A program made the position numbers and the translations under genes. 64,000 nucleotides of DNA, from positions 14,874,053-14,938,052 of the forward strand of contig OX344750.2 of the NCBI GenBank assembly GCA_947034885.2, read 5' to 3'. The notes under the pieces were generated by a model. It was not told the DNA's origin. It saw only the letters and a list, made by a program, of their open reading frames with translations, and searched no databases. This stretch comes from Thuidium tamariscinum (lineage: Eukaryota > Streptophyta > Bryopsida > Hypnales > Thuidiaceae). Below are positions 1 through 11,945 of the stretch, piece after piece (within the stretch, counting starts at the first letter, position 1; each line of letters starts with the position of its first letter).

Positions 1-240
1 CACTTCGAAAATTCACAGAAATCACAATTTTGATCGAAAAATTAAAATTCCACTTGGATTTGACTCCTGAAATAAGTGCCCACTTTTGAAAAATATGTAC
101 ACTTCTTGAAATTGCCCCAAGATATAGCCAAATTACAAATCAGGGTGATAATAAGCTTGTCTGTACCTTGGTGGAAATAAGTGAGCGGCTAAATCTAGCT
201 CACCTCCAACATAATCATTCAACCGCATTTTTTACCACCA

Positions 241-392
241 TCACAGATCGTGTTGAGTGGGTGTGTGAGTGAGTTGGTAGCTGCTTTGAATTTTTTACCG
301 ACAACTAAACCCCCAATCACAGATCGTGTGGAGTGGGTGTGTGAGTGAGTTGGTGGCTGCTTTGAATTTTTTACCGACAACTGAACCCCCAA
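241..392. repeat. 76-bp tandem repeat, two units
   Basis: Two head-to-tail units beginning TCACAGATCGTGT (at 241 and 317) differ at only a few positions. Each contains a GTGTGTGAGTGAG stretch and ends near ACCCCCAAT. No open frame of note crosses it. The DNA before it (1-240) and between it and 538 shows nothing recognisable. Confidence 0.85.
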
Positions 393-538
393 TAGTCAAC
401 CTTGGACCTTTTGCAACCAAATGTTTAAAATGATTGATTTTGCTTTTCTCTTCTTCTTTTGGACTCATCTAACGTAACGTAGTCAACAGGAGACTGAGTT
501 ACAGTCGGTGGCAACAACTGACTGACGGAGGGCTACAT

Positions 539-954
539 CTAAGGTAGAAGGTCCTGAAATGGACCATCTAAGCACTGCATCTGAATTTCGGGCAGGTGAA
601 ACTTCTTGAAATATTTTTCAGTAAATTTTTATTGAAAGACAAGAGGAATTGGCATCTAACCCAAGTTGTTTTACATTTTTTGGATTATTTTTGAATTAGT
701 TATGAATTTTCAAATGAGATGTGTTGTAGGTCCCTATTTATGATCCTAAGTTCTTCTTAAAATGTTCATTGCAGCTTCCAGAGAAAAATGGGAAAAGCAA
801 GGAAAATGATTGGCTTTTAAAATAATGAATAATATTTTTCTTGATTCATTCAATGACTAAGGAGGTCAATTTGGTAACCACATCTAGTCTATTCAACCAC
901 CATTTATAGGGGCCATTCTTAATGCCCGCTCCATTTCAGGACCTCTTACCTTAG
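539..954. mobile_element. TIR element of family R1 (MITE-like)
   Basis: The ends are inverted: CTAAGGTAGAAGGTCCTGAA on the left and the complement of TTCAGGACCTCTTACCTTAG on the right. The interior has no coding capacity. It shares the segment around TATTTTTCAGTAAATTTTTA and AACCCAAGTTGTTTTA with copies near 12.6, 27.3, 38.8 and 49.4 kb, so this is a dispersed non-autonomous family. The superfamily is not settled because I cannot define the TSD. Confidence 0.7.
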
Positions 955-1049
955 CTCACCTCTGAATTAGTATTTTATTGGTAGCGAAGAAAGAGTGGGC
1001 TTCACTTCAATGACAAATTTTGTTAAAATGGTGGTATAATGATATCACG

Positions 1050-1283
1050 GTTGCTAGTATGTGAGCATAGAAGTGTGAGCTTATGAGCCTCAAAGATGAT
1101 GCATCTATAGTATAGGTGCTTATACTATAGAAACCTTTTATGATAAGAGTATATTTATATTATAGGTACCTATATTATAGGTATTTTTACTATAAACACC
1201 TTCAAAGGTGGTAGTATATCTACTTATATACATATTAAAAGCTCACATGCTCGCATGTTCATGCTCACACACTAGCATCGTTG
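1050..1283. mobile_element. MITE of the TGTGAGCAT family, copy A
   Basis: The ends are imperfect inverted repeats about 35-40 bp long. Left begins GTTGCTAGTATGTGAGCAT; the right end read in reverse is GATGCTAGTGTGTGAGCAT. The interior is built from short palindromic units of the type TATAATATAGGTG. Related copies lie at 5984-6227, 6562-6795, 35281-35512 and, much decayed, 57409-57590. No coding potential. Confidence 0.7.
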
Positions 1284-1598
1284 TAATGGTATTCCATTGG
1301 TTTGACATTTTTGACAGTTTGGACCGCACAATCTGAAATCTAAATCTATCATAAATTTTGAAAATTTATATGTTTTTTAGATGTCTTAAAATCTATACCA
1401 CTCCTAGATGTCAGTTTTCAGTTTAGATCAGGTGGTCTAAAAAATGGTATATGGAATACTATCGTTTTAATGAAATTTGCCATTTCACAAAATAGTGAAA
1501 TTATAGGTTATTCCATACTAATTTACTAATTGACATGGACACTATACAATTATTTATTAATATTATATAAGAATGCACTACTTTTGAATAATTAGGGG

Positions 1599-2297
1599 GG
1601 TGATTACAAGAAACACTTGTACTAGTTTTTGTCACACATCACATGCTATTATGTTTTTTGGCCATAAATTTTTTTTCACTTCAAATGACTCAAGATTTAA
1701 AGGAAAGGTACTCATGATTATCATACACCTTACCTAATTTTTTTCATAATTTCCAAAAATAGTATACTATCCAAAAGTAGACCCCAATTGAATGTCACAA
1801 TTACCAATTTGGAGGTTTTTAGTACTATTCAATACCCAAAAAAAAAAAATTTGAATGAGGTGGTCTTCTAGTAGACTTGTAGCTAATGGCCAAAGGAAAT
1901 TTTTAAGTAATTAATTTTTTGTGGTGTAGAAGTCTATAAAGTGAGATTCTTTCTACTTGTATTTTGAAACATATAGATTGTTATTTTTGTGAGTGACCAT
2001 CTCTATAGAGTTGTTATAAATGACTAATTTTTATTTTTTGTATTAACTTTTTTTTACTATATTTAACTAATTTAAACATTCAAGTTCTTATTTTCTTGAG
2101 GTTTGGCACTTTTCAAATTCTCCTAGAGAATTATTCTATGCATTTTTTTCTTTAGGTACCTTATTATAAAGGTGTATACATAAGTCTTATTTTTAAATTT
2201 CAAAAAAATTAATTTTTTAATTTTAAAGTACTCCAAATAAAGTCATAAGTACTGTTGCAAAACACAACAAATAATGCAAGTGTTTCTTGCAATCACC
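1599..2297. mobile_element. TIR element of the GGTGATTGCAAGAAA family, copy 1
   Basis: The left end GGTGATTACAAGAAACACTT is matched by the right end in reverse, GGTGATTGCAAGAAACACTT. The element is about 0.7 kb, AT-rich and non-coding. A second copy with the same kind of ends is at 25033-25760. Part of the interior (about 1845-1950) recurs in inverted orientation at about 21090-21190. Confidence 0.7.
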
Positions 2298-5200
2298 AAA
2301 GCATTTGGTTATAATAATTGGGACTCACGAACTTCCATGTGTACACATATAAATATCTGTAGAAATAATTGTTAACTTAGATGGCTTGTAAAGTATGAAA
2401 GGCAACCTAATTTTAAAAGAAACCTTATTTTCATAACATTGTTTTGTGATGAGAATGGACAAATGCATACGTTGTATTGGAATGGAGAACATTAGAGGAT
2501 TTTTGAGGTGCATAGAAGGCCCCCAAAGATTGACATGCACTCCTATTTAATGAAGAGCAAAACTAGTAGCACAAGTGCCTACTTGCTTGTTGCTATCTTG
2601 TATGAAGTACAAGTGAGGACTACAATAGATAACAAACCAACAAGGTACTATTACCAAATATTAAATTTGGATGGTACAATATTATATTGATGGTTGTCAA
2701 AGAAGAATCCATTAATGGAGTGGATGTACAATACTATATTATTATCTTAATGGTTGTACAATATAATGTTCATGGTTGGACAGTACTTATGTCATCCTCA
2801 TGTCCTACATCCAAATTTTAAATGACAAAGCTTCATCATGGTCTTTGTGACCCACTCACCCACCCAATGGGAACCAGGGTTTTTTTTTAGGCGATAAACA
2901 GCCTAAAAGCACCAAAAATTTATCTCTTGCACCAAGCCTATAGAAAAATTTGATGATAAAAAAGTATAAAAAGCCAGATTCAGATTTTTGATCACACCCT
3001 TGTGGCCACTCCCTCCATAATGACTCTTGAAGTATGCAACCTTGTCGCCACCTGTAGAGTGGTTTAGTCAACAACTTTTCATTTGGCATAGCCTAAATTA
3101 CACCAATTTTGTTAAGATTAATAGAGATTGTAGCCACATGTGTCATATCATCATGTTTTTTTTGTCTATTGGTAAGAAATTAGAAATGGATTTTGCTTGA
3201 CTTTTCCTAGCAATTGCAATCTTTGAGGTTGCGTTTTTGTTGTAGAGATCATTTCAAACTTTAGAGTTGTGGCAATTTCATTTTGATGTTGCCATGTAAT
3301 CAAAAAATGGAATTTTTCTACTTGTAAGTTGCAGTCTTCCTAATTCATTTTGCACCACTCTTCCAAACTTTGTCACCCTATTTTGCAAAATTGCCAAGAG
3401 ATATTTCCTCAGGTTTAGCTTTGGTGCCATATTACTCACATTCATTCTTAACTTGGAGCCAAATTTTGCACCAATTTTTTTTTCTAGAGCGCCTAACCTC
3501 AATCACTTACAACTCATCTGGAGCCCTAATCCAGATTTCCTTATATTGAAAAAAAAATCACTGATGGGAACTATTGTCCCGCAAAAGTACATCAATATTT
3601 TTATTTCTTTTCCAATAAGTGGGTGTAAGGGAATAGTCTTCCTCAAGGACAATATTTAAATACAAAAGCACCCTTCCAACCACCCCTCTTAGAGGCCCTC
3701 TTTAGAGCTCAAAAATCCTCTAATGAGAATTTTTTGAGTTTTCAAAAGTTGGAATTGTATTTCTCAAAATCCATGATATTTTAAGATGGAGAAATAAACT
3801 CAAAATTTATATCAAAACAAGGCTGGTATAAATTAAGAGTCTGTTCATTTCTATTCGGTATAAATTTAGTGGTTGATTGTCTAAATTTACACTTCTGTGT
3901 GTCTGTAGGTAAAACTTCTATTTTTTCTGTTTCAAAATATTATAAGGGTTTCCTTACAAAAGAAATATTGGTGTAATTTTGAAACAAAGAAACTATAATA
4001 TAGAAGTAAACTTGCCCTTGTTGTCCAATCACAAGCAATCCAAGCATTCATGTCCTTCATAAAAATTAAGGAATTTCTTGAAAGTAAAAAATTTGTTTCT
4101 TCTAGTTTCTAATAGCCACTCTCAATAATTCTATAGCCAACAATCTTGAATTTTTCTTTAGCAAATAATGTTTACTTCTAGGTCAAAATCTAATAGTCTT
4201 GAAATCTTTTTGCCTTTTTTGCAAAAATTTTGTAGCAATTTTTACAATTTTGTCCATTACGAAATGGACATTATGGGATTGTCAAGTAGTATTTCCACAA
4301 AATAATTGATATCAATGCTTTTTAGAGAGAAATTGTACAAAAGAATATTGCCTTAAAATTCCTCCCTGTAGGAAAAATGCAAAATTTTTATTGCTTACAA
4401 TGAATTAAGAAAATTAGAGAATAAGAAAATTCAAATCCAAATCTGGAACTTTAGATTTTGGAATGGCTAGAAGTGATTAAAAAATATAGAGTGCAAATGT
4501 AGCCAACCACAAAATAGGGTGAAGATTTACATTTGTCAACCATTTGGTAAAACTTTAGAACTTTTGCACTTTGTGTCAATGAAGACTAGACTATAGTTGG
4601 TATCTTTTATAGTGCAATTAATCAATTGCAATAAAAGTTTATTGGCAAATTTCCATTGGAATCTTATTCCGTTTTAGCATTGGCTACCATTATACTAAGG
4701 ATGGGGTGAAAGGATGGATACAATTTTCAATTTCTTCTAAAGACTATTGATTTGTGAACATTTTTATGAATGTTGCTAAAATAAAATAGGTGATTTAAGG
4801 GATGGACACACACATATAGATGAATCTATCCCTTTTTATTACACGTTTACATTGTAAGTAGTACATTACTCTATTAATAAGGAATTGTCCTCATGTTACA
4901 AGCAATTCAAAATGTTAACACATTAGCATATGACACCACAATGAATTATTCTAGCCTAGACATCATTCAAGTGTTGCTCAACTCAACAATAGAATGTATG
5001 TATGTTTGAAATTACAACTTGAAATGAATGCATACGTCTCAGTTGGTAATTTAGTCTTAGTAGTGGAAGTAATAAGTTTAGAGGTTTTGTATATTATTTT
5101 GTATATAGATGTGCTCAAAAACATTCAATTTCAACCATACAAAAGTAAAGACTACTTTGTCTAGTATACATAGAATTAATTGTGGAAAATTTTGATGGCT

Positions 5201-5983
5201 AAAGTTTTAGATTTTAATAATTTTGGATGATCAACTTCATAGGCCAAAAATGCAAATTTTGGAGGAAAAAAACTATAAAAGATGAATAATGATTCTTTAC
5301 CTCCAAAAAAATTCACTTGCAATCTTTGACAAATTTAATATTTCTTACTTTCAAATTTTGAAAAATAAAAAATTGTCTCAAAATTCTACACATTTTCAAA
5401 AAAAAGAGAAAAAAAGACAAAATTAATGAAATTGGATCCTACAAAATTTAAATAAATTTAGATATGTATAAAATTTGAAATTTAATAATTTATATTATTA
5501 TCATATTTTTTGGAACATCTTCAAAAAATTTGGAATCACTCTAATTATTTTGTATTCTTAAAATTAATAAAAATAAAATTTTGAAAAAAAATTCTCCAAA
5601 TTTTCCTTATTTGTATAGCAAAAATACTGAAAATGTTCAAATTTTTTTTCTATATCTACTATTCTTTCCATTAAAAAAACCTTATATTTCCTCCCTCTTT
5701 CTATTAGCCTACATTTCTTGAATAAATTTTGAAAATTAGAAAAACTAACAAGTATGTAAACTTGTTACTCTACAAGATCCTAGTTTACAAAATATTGATA
5801 TTTATTTCACCCTATCAAATTTGCCACTGAAAATTTGGAGTCGACAAATTATGTCCCTAGAGAATAAAGACTAAGAAGCTTTTATATACCTAATACTTCA
5901 TAATGATAGACCACTAAGATCTTTTATATATAAATAATCAACCTTCATGATAAATTCTTTAATTTCTAGGTGACATCAAAGGA
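2298..5983. other. Intergenic AT-rich DNA
   Basis: No gene is supported. The short open frames here (for example about 2.3-2.7, 2.86-3.09 and 3.28-3.66 kb) lack homology, codon structure or splice context that I can recognise. The only structure identified is a diverged dispersed repeat at about 4560-5060. Confidence 0.6.
4560..5060. repeat. Dispersed repeat R2, copy 1
   Basis: Matches 22095-22805 in the same orientation with many substitutions and indels. Shared landmarks in order are GACTATAGTT, GTGCAATTAA, GATTTAAGGGATG, ACACATAT, CATTAGCA, CAACTCAACAAT and CTTGAAATGAATGCA. No ends were identified, so this is a fragment of an older, larger element. Confidence 0.6.
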
Positions 5984-6227
5984 CAACGACACTCATATGC
6001 GAGCATAGAAATGTAAGCCTATGAGCAGTGAGCCCAAATATAAGTAAGTATCCCAAATTCAGTGAAGGTGTTTATAACATAAACACCTATAATATAGGTG
6101 TTTTGAAACATAAATATTCTATAACCATTGAGGTGTCTATATTATAGACAACTAAACTATAGGTGTATAGAATTCTAAGCTCACAGGCTCACACTTTCTA
6201 TACTCACATATTAGCATTCTAGCAACC
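5984..6227. mobile_element. MITE of the TGTGAGCAT family, copy B
   Basis: Decayed inverted ends (left around ATATGCGAGCATAGAAATG; right, reversed, around AATATGTGAGTATAGAAAG) flank a core of ATAATATAGGTGT-type palindromes. It is the same family as the copy at 1050-1283. Boundaries are approximate. Confidence 0.6.
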
Positions 6228-6561
6228 ATGCATCAAAAGACTTTACAAATAACTCTTAAAGAAACCCTTCATCCAAGCTTTGTGGATAATTTAGAATAAA
6301 TAATGTGTCATTTTTGTCCATTTTTTTAAGGGCATGAAACACATCAATATTTTGTCCTCAAATAATTTGCGAGCATGTGTTTTTATTGGATTATATGTTG
6401 GTTTTTCATTTTCATTTTTTCTATTTCTATTTAAATTTGAAGCATTTTAGTAGGAAGACAACATATATGATTTATTTTTAGTAGAAAATATATACATTTG
6501 AATAAAAAATAATTTCTATCCAAAAAATTGAGGAAAATGCAAATGCACTTGGTAGTATGAG

Positions 6562-6795
6562 AGTTGCTATTATGTGAGCTTAGAAGTGTGAGCCTATGAG
6601 CCAAAAAGACTATTTACTTATGATATATGTGTTTATATTATGGTAACCATCTATGATAATAATACATATATGCTAAAAATACCTATATTATAGATATTTA
6701 TGTTATAAACACCTTCAATGTTTGCATGATATCCACTCATATAGATGTTCAAGAGTCACATGCTCACACTTTCATGCTAACACACTAGCACCATT
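6562..6795. mobile_element. MITE of the TGTGAGCAT family, copy C
   Basis: Left end GTTGCTATTATGTGAGCTTA, right end (reversed) GTGCTAGTGTGTTAGCATGA, with the same palindromic interior as the other copies. Its right end lies where similarity between the two large tandem copies begins (about 6.8 kb). It may mark or obscure the duplication boundary. Confidence 0.65.
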
Positions 6796-8173
6796 GTTGG
6801 TGGAATCCATTAATATACCTTATCATATATAATTCAACATTCAGGTTTATTTAAAACTATAGCACTAACTTGTAATTTTTTCTAAGATTAAAAGGTCAAT
6901 CTTAATTACTAAATACCATCTTTACGATCTTTAAGGAAAATACATACAATAATATGCATACCTAGGATGACCATATTTGGTTTTTCCAACATGAAACAAT
7001 GGCAATATATATAATGATATCAAACAAACAAACAAAAATATGTAGCTAAAGAATAATAGAAGGGCCTAAACTCCTTTAAAGGTAAGGTAGGTAGACTATG
7101 TACAATATAATTTACAACACATGTACAAATATTGGTATACAGTCTCACGTAGTGAAATTGTTCACTTTCATTTTCACTTATATTCACATGAAGTTGTAAG
7201 CCAACTTATCGAATCATGAGAATTTCTACACTTTATAGGGTTTTTAAGGGGACCCATACTAATTAATTAACATTATGGACTACATAAATATCTACCATTG
7301 TTGTACATCACAAGTTGCCAAAGTGTCTAGGGATTAGACGTCACATTTCAAACATCTTATTTTTTCATGTTAAATCCCTTCAATTTTTTGGTCCCCTGAG
7401 AACCCCTATTTAATGTAGAAACTATTGAAGTTTCAAGGTTTGTGTTCAAATTCAATTAGAACCTCATTTTTCAATTGTATTCAATGGAAAGATCCTAGAA
7501 TTAATTACAAATAAAATTAGGGAATACAGACAAAAACTATATCAAATTTTATACTTGAATGCTCCAATGCTAATTTTTTGAATGATGAATAGACAGCTTG
7601 TAGGCCTTATAGAGTCCAACTATCTTGCATTCATCTAATGTAATATTTGAATCTTGAAAAGACAACCTTCTTCAATGACTGATTTTATAAAAGTCTTGTA
7701 ATTAATATTTTTATACAAAGATACAAATAAAAATGTGTAAAAATTGAAAAATGGATTGAAGCATGACGAATTAAAGCGCCACTAAGGCAAAGAAATCTTA
7801 TTATAAATTAATTTTTTAACAATGGACAGAGTTAGTCCTTAGTGAATGTGAAAATCAATCATTTTGACATTGTGGGAATCATTGAGAAGTCAAACGATTG
7901 TTATAGATATCATTCTCCTTTCCACACAAAATTATGAAGATGAATAGTTGCACTTCTATCCCAACATAAAAAAAAAGATTTTTTTGTCATCCATCAAACA
8001 CTAAATGTTTATGTTGATATTTATAAATTAGTGATATGCAAGCCTACAAGAGACAATGTATTAGAGTTAGGCATTTTGAAAAACACATTAATGAAAGTCT
8101 ACAAAACACATTTGTAAAAATCTAAAATACAAGAATGGAGCAAGGACACTTCTCGATGATTCTCCTTATGGAC

Positions 8174-8399
8174 CAATGTCCGGGAAGAACCGGCGGCTAG
8201 TTCAAAGCGAGCCGATCGAATTGAGAAAAAACCCAATTGCGATTCAATAACATTGGCCAAAAACCAGTAAAAAAATCTAAAAAAAATTAGTTTACATACA
8301 AAATAGTGAAAATAACCGGATATTGTACTTGAAAAACTGGTTCAATTTGGGAATTAAAGGAAAATAGCCGATAAAACTCAAAAAAATTCCCAAACGCTG
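8174..8399. mobile_element. hAT-type MITE inserted in copy 1 only
   Basis: A 226-bp segment is flanked by the perfect 8-bp direct repeat TTATGGAC (8166-8173 and 8400-8407). Copy 2 of the duplicated segment has a single TTATGGAC at this place (about 16893), so the empty site is visible. Ends CAATGTCCGGGAA and, reversed, CAGCGTTTGGGAA form an imperfect TIR. An 8-bp TSD and CA-starting ends are typical of hAT elements. A relative lies at about 11712-11945. Confidence 0.85.
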
Positions 8400-8505
8400 T
8401 TATGGACAAAACCTAATCACATTTAAAACACCACTAAAGTAGAGAAAAATCTTGTTAGTGGTTAATGATATTCACCCCTAAAACAACCCTTAATCCCTCT
8501 AAACC

Positions 8506-9898
8506 CTAAACCCCAGAAACCTCCCCGCTTGCCACATCCAGCGCCTCGTACGAGTCCCCTTCAGCCTGACGCCCCTCCGCGTCTCCTCCACCACCACCGC
8601 TCCACTTGCGCTTGCTCACGAAGTAGAACACCGTCACCGCCACCATCCAAAACGCCGCAAACGCGAAGTACCCCAGCGCCAGCGCCCCCGCCACCACATA
8701 CAGCACCACCGAATGCGCAGGAGTCGTAATCGCCCACATCACAACGACATTCAAGACGCAGAAGAACACGAAGTAGACGACTACGAGCCCCAATGCAGTC
8801 CTCGCTTTCGCCTTCACCAGCTTCGCACTCCGTTGCAACGCCGCCCAGCCGTCGTAATGGCTGTCGAGCACAACCACTTGGACGGAAACCAGAAACCAGA
8901 AGTCGAGAGTCAGGAAGACCAAGTACCGTGACCAGGTTTGGAGGTGGTCGAGGCCAGGAGACGTGTCGAACGTGGATTCCGAGATGAGGAAGAAAGGGAG
9001 GGTGAGGAGGAAGTAGGTGAAGATGTCGACGACGAAGAAGCTAAGGGAGAGGATGAAAATGCGGTACAATGAGTGCGGGAGGGAGGTGAAGATGGATTGA
9101 ATTTGGGTTTGGGAGGAGTTGCCATTGTCTTCGTTGGGGGAGGAGTAGATGTGGTGGATCGCTTTGGCTATGGCGGCGGCAGCGAGGCTTACGAGCAGCC
9201 AACTGAGGGTGAAGGTGAGGACGAGGGTGTAGGTGATGAGGAGGAGTTCGAAGACGAAGAGGGGGATGGGATTGCGGTCATCTGGGCCCTGCACAGTGGA
9301 GATCACACCTCTGTGGTAAGTACTCTACGAGATTCATACGGAGAGTCTTTTCTTTTTCCCTTCAAACACAGGCTTGGAGCATAAATTGGGTGTAGATTTT
9401 TGAATTTCATACCCTCTTTGTGGCGTGTTTGCACCACTTAAACGGGTTTTAATATCTCTAGTTACACCTCCAGACAATTGAAAATCAATAATTGAAAACA
9501 TATTGGAGACATATTGCTTTTGTGAGTGTACTTACCAAAATGCTCAGATGCCATTCATTTGTGGGTAGCTTCAATTTCAAAGCTAAACTGTTTTGATGCA
9601 CAAATATGTTTAGAGACAATAGCAGTACCTTCACAAAGGCGGCATGGAAGGCATGAAAGCCTGAATGGCGATGGTGGCCGAAAATACCCCCCAAATGGGG
9701 ACGTAGCACGTTTTCATCAACCCATGTAAGTAACCATGAAATGCTAATCACCTCCAGAAACGCATTGAGTGCAAGTGGTAACAGAAATGCAAAGATGAAA
9801 GGGCGTAAGATCCGGATATGCTGATACAAGAGCCTCTTAGCCTCCTTGAAAATGGAATAGACTCCCCATCCTTCCATGTCTCGATGCTCATCTGCCAT
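8506..9898 (-). CDS. Multi-pass integral membrane protein, copy 1 (two exons)
   Basis: Coding exons are 9898-9629 and 9288-8506. The 340-bp intron starts GTACTG and ends GTGCAG in phase 0. The 350-residue product has about six hydrophobic segments (near 33-60, 101-128, 162-192, 212-232, 253-275 and 283-313). It ends in a basic FYFVSKRKW followed by a Gly-rich, acidic tail. The block around 161-250 (PHSLYRIFIL, then RSAKLVKA) resembles the At4g19950/At5g44860 group of plant membrane proteins of unknown function, as I recall that family. No signal peptide is apparent. The start is the ATG before the conserved MEGWGVYSIFKEA segment, shared with the paralogue at 17659-19053. The most variable parts are the loop after the first membrane segment and the C-terminal tail. 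I do not assign a biochemical function. Confidence 0.82.
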
Positions 9899-9916
9899 TT
9901 GGGCAGCAATTCAACA

Positions 9917-11264
9917 CCTGGAATCAAACAATGCACAGACACGAAAACGTCAATTTCGTTACAATAATGGACTCGATTCGAAGGCAAGAAATTGCAATTA
10001 ATGATACTCAATTGCAAAACAGAAACTGAAGCGTAGTCAGTGGTGGCGTAGCTGGATTTCGGCCGGCTGCCTTGAAAGGAGCCAAATGTCCGTCATTGTT
10101 ACAGCTTGAGAATGAAATTGATCACCACATCAGGTTCAGGACACTAAAACCCTTCAGGGAGTTGATCCCGTTGTTGATCAGTGTACCCAGGAAGACATTA
10201 CTTTGCAAATCGTAAAGTTTTTTTCCAGAAAATTAGCACAATTTCATCACGAAAATGGTGAAATACATCAACACGAAGCTCGGAAAACACGGAAAGCAGA
10301 TACAGACTTCCGTTTCAAACCCGCGCGTCCTGAGAAAAGTGCCGAAGTAGTGGAATATCACTACCAATGAAACGAAATTGCGGAAATCTTGGTGTCACCG
10401 CGCGCTGTGGAAACTTGCCTCCCTGAAATTGAAAACAAGAATGCCGAACTTAAAGAGAAGTGTATCGGTCGTGCATTGTGCTTTCCAACTCCTGAGAAGT
10501 TCATGGCATATTGCGCGACTTGTGAAATTATAAGCTGACCCCATTATCAACAGCAATTCATCTCTTCCATTCAACATTTGGTTAGCGCTCTGTAATCGAG
10601 CAGCCATAGCTAGGGTTTAAGAAATCAAACGACTGGACTACGGCCAGCACCACTCTCATCCTTGAATTCCAAATCAGGGCCTTCCAATTGTCGTTAATTT
10701 CTTTGACTAGTATTTGAATGCTTCCATAAGAAATCATCAAACTAAATACATTGAGTGAGAAATCAATCTCTACGATCGCAAGAGATCGAGTTGGGTTCCT
10801 GTAGTGCGTACCCAAAGTAATCTGACTTTCTTAGTTAACTCTCTCGGGTGATCTCCCAATGGAAGCAAAACCCTAGCCTGAACTTATACGGCTGAATTCA
10901 TTTGCTCCGAAGTGACAGGCACGGTTCAATCATCCTCTGGCTACCCTCCCTCCAAATGAAAGCACGCTTCGAATTCAGCCTCATTTGATTCAAATACTTG
11001 AATGATAATGACGGGAAGAGTTCAATCACCCTCTGGAAACCCTCCGAATCGAATGAAATTAAGCACACCCTCTCACATAATTTGACTATAAATGACACTT
11101 GAAAATGATCGGAAAGAGTTGAATGATCCTCGGCGATGCGACACAGACTCAATTAACGTCGAAACGAGACAGACAGACAGAAAGGTTCGATTCCTTCTTC
11201 TGGACGCCGCGCCGACGGAAATTTCATTAAGAATTTGTTCGATCTTCTCCTGAAGATGCTTACC
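9917..11264 (-). other. Probable 5' UTR, intron and promoter region of membrane gene copy 1
   Basis: A good minus-strand acceptor (TGATTCCAG) lies just upstream of the ATG, with its exon side at 9917. A donor GAG|GTAAGCATC lies at 11264/11263. Both have exact counterparts in copy 2 (19084 and 20188/20187), which supports a 5' UTR intron of about 1.35 kb. A further donor-like site at 10419/10418 reads AG|GCAAGT here but AG|GTAAGT in copy 2. The several short open frames in 10.0-11.4 kb are not conserved as frames between copies, so I do not call them genes. Confidence 0.45.
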
Positions 11265-11711
11265 TCTGACGATTTCGCAAGCTGGGTTGAAAAACTGGTC
11301 ACCTCGATCCCACTCCGGCCAACACAAAGTGCACAGAAAACTAAGTACTACCCACATACGAATTGAATGAGCTGAACTAATTTCTAATTTGCACAACTGA
11401 ACCGACTCATTCAAGCCTTGATCCGCAAGTACTGTAAGTTAAATTGTCTGATGCAGACAAGTGACGTCTTCATCGATTCGCTTTGGGTTCATCAAGTCAA
11501 CAGGATAACTGGAATTGCAGCACATGGGCTCCTCCGATCCGGGTCTCCGAGTCTACAACTTTGTCGGTAGCAAGGATAACAAGCCACAATCGGGTGGTCC
11601 TCCCGTGTCTTATGCTTTGCTAGATTCCTGGACGGAGGGACTCAACCCTTGACTGGTGGCAGTAGAAATCATGCATTTTGATACCGTGTCACATCATCTA
11701 CTTTGAATAAG

Positions 11712-11945
11712 CCAAATATAGTAAGAACCGGCAGCTAGTTCATTGTCAGTGTTAGATGAATTTGAGAAAAATTGTTTGCAAATTGAAAGAAGTGGAAAAA
11801 ACTTGGTGAAAAATCTATAAAATTTTCTATTTTGAGTTAAAAATGGAGTAAACTACGGGGATTTCATACTTGAAAAACTCGTTCGTTTTGAGAATAGTAG
11901 GAAGATAGTTGATAGAATCCAAAATATTTCCCGAACCCTATCACT
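11712..11945. mobile_element. Relative of the hAT-type MITE at 8174-8399
   Basis: Shares AAGAACCGGC-GCTAGTTCA, the TACTTGAAAAACT-GTTC block and the TTCCC-AA-CC-T end with the 8174-8399 element in the same orientation. Flanking duplication is not clear, so ends are approximate. It lies just beyond the end of duplication copy 1. Confidence 0.6.

Larger units (their letters stand above)
6800..11625. repeat. Large tandem duplication, copy 1
   Basis: Diverged direct counterpart of 14587-20565. Collinear landmarks include ATTAAAAGGT-CAATCTTA, ACAAAAATATGTAG-C-AAAGAA, the membrane protein gene with its 3' flank, the 5' intron, and a distal CAGCACATGGGCTCCT segment (11518 here, 20458 in copy 2). Relative to copy 2 it carries an extra hAT-type MITE at 8174-8399 and lacks the CACTA-type insertion. 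Similarity ends near 11625. Confidence 0.8.

Noticed and set aside
1290..1470. Possible MITE with GGTATTCCAT-type ends
   Set aside because: The inverted match is too short and imperfect to support boundaries.
8490..8520. Telomere-like CTAAACCCTAAACCC near 8.5 kb (and similar near 17.65 kb)
   Set aside because: Only two or three units are present at the same place in both duplicated genes, just after the stop codon. They are shared by descent and too short to be interstitial telomere arrays.
11180..11200. B-box-like GGTTCGATTCC suggesting a tRNA gene
   Set aside because: There is no A box at the right distance upstream and no acceptor-stem pairing around it. It lies in the 5' region of membrane gene copy 1.
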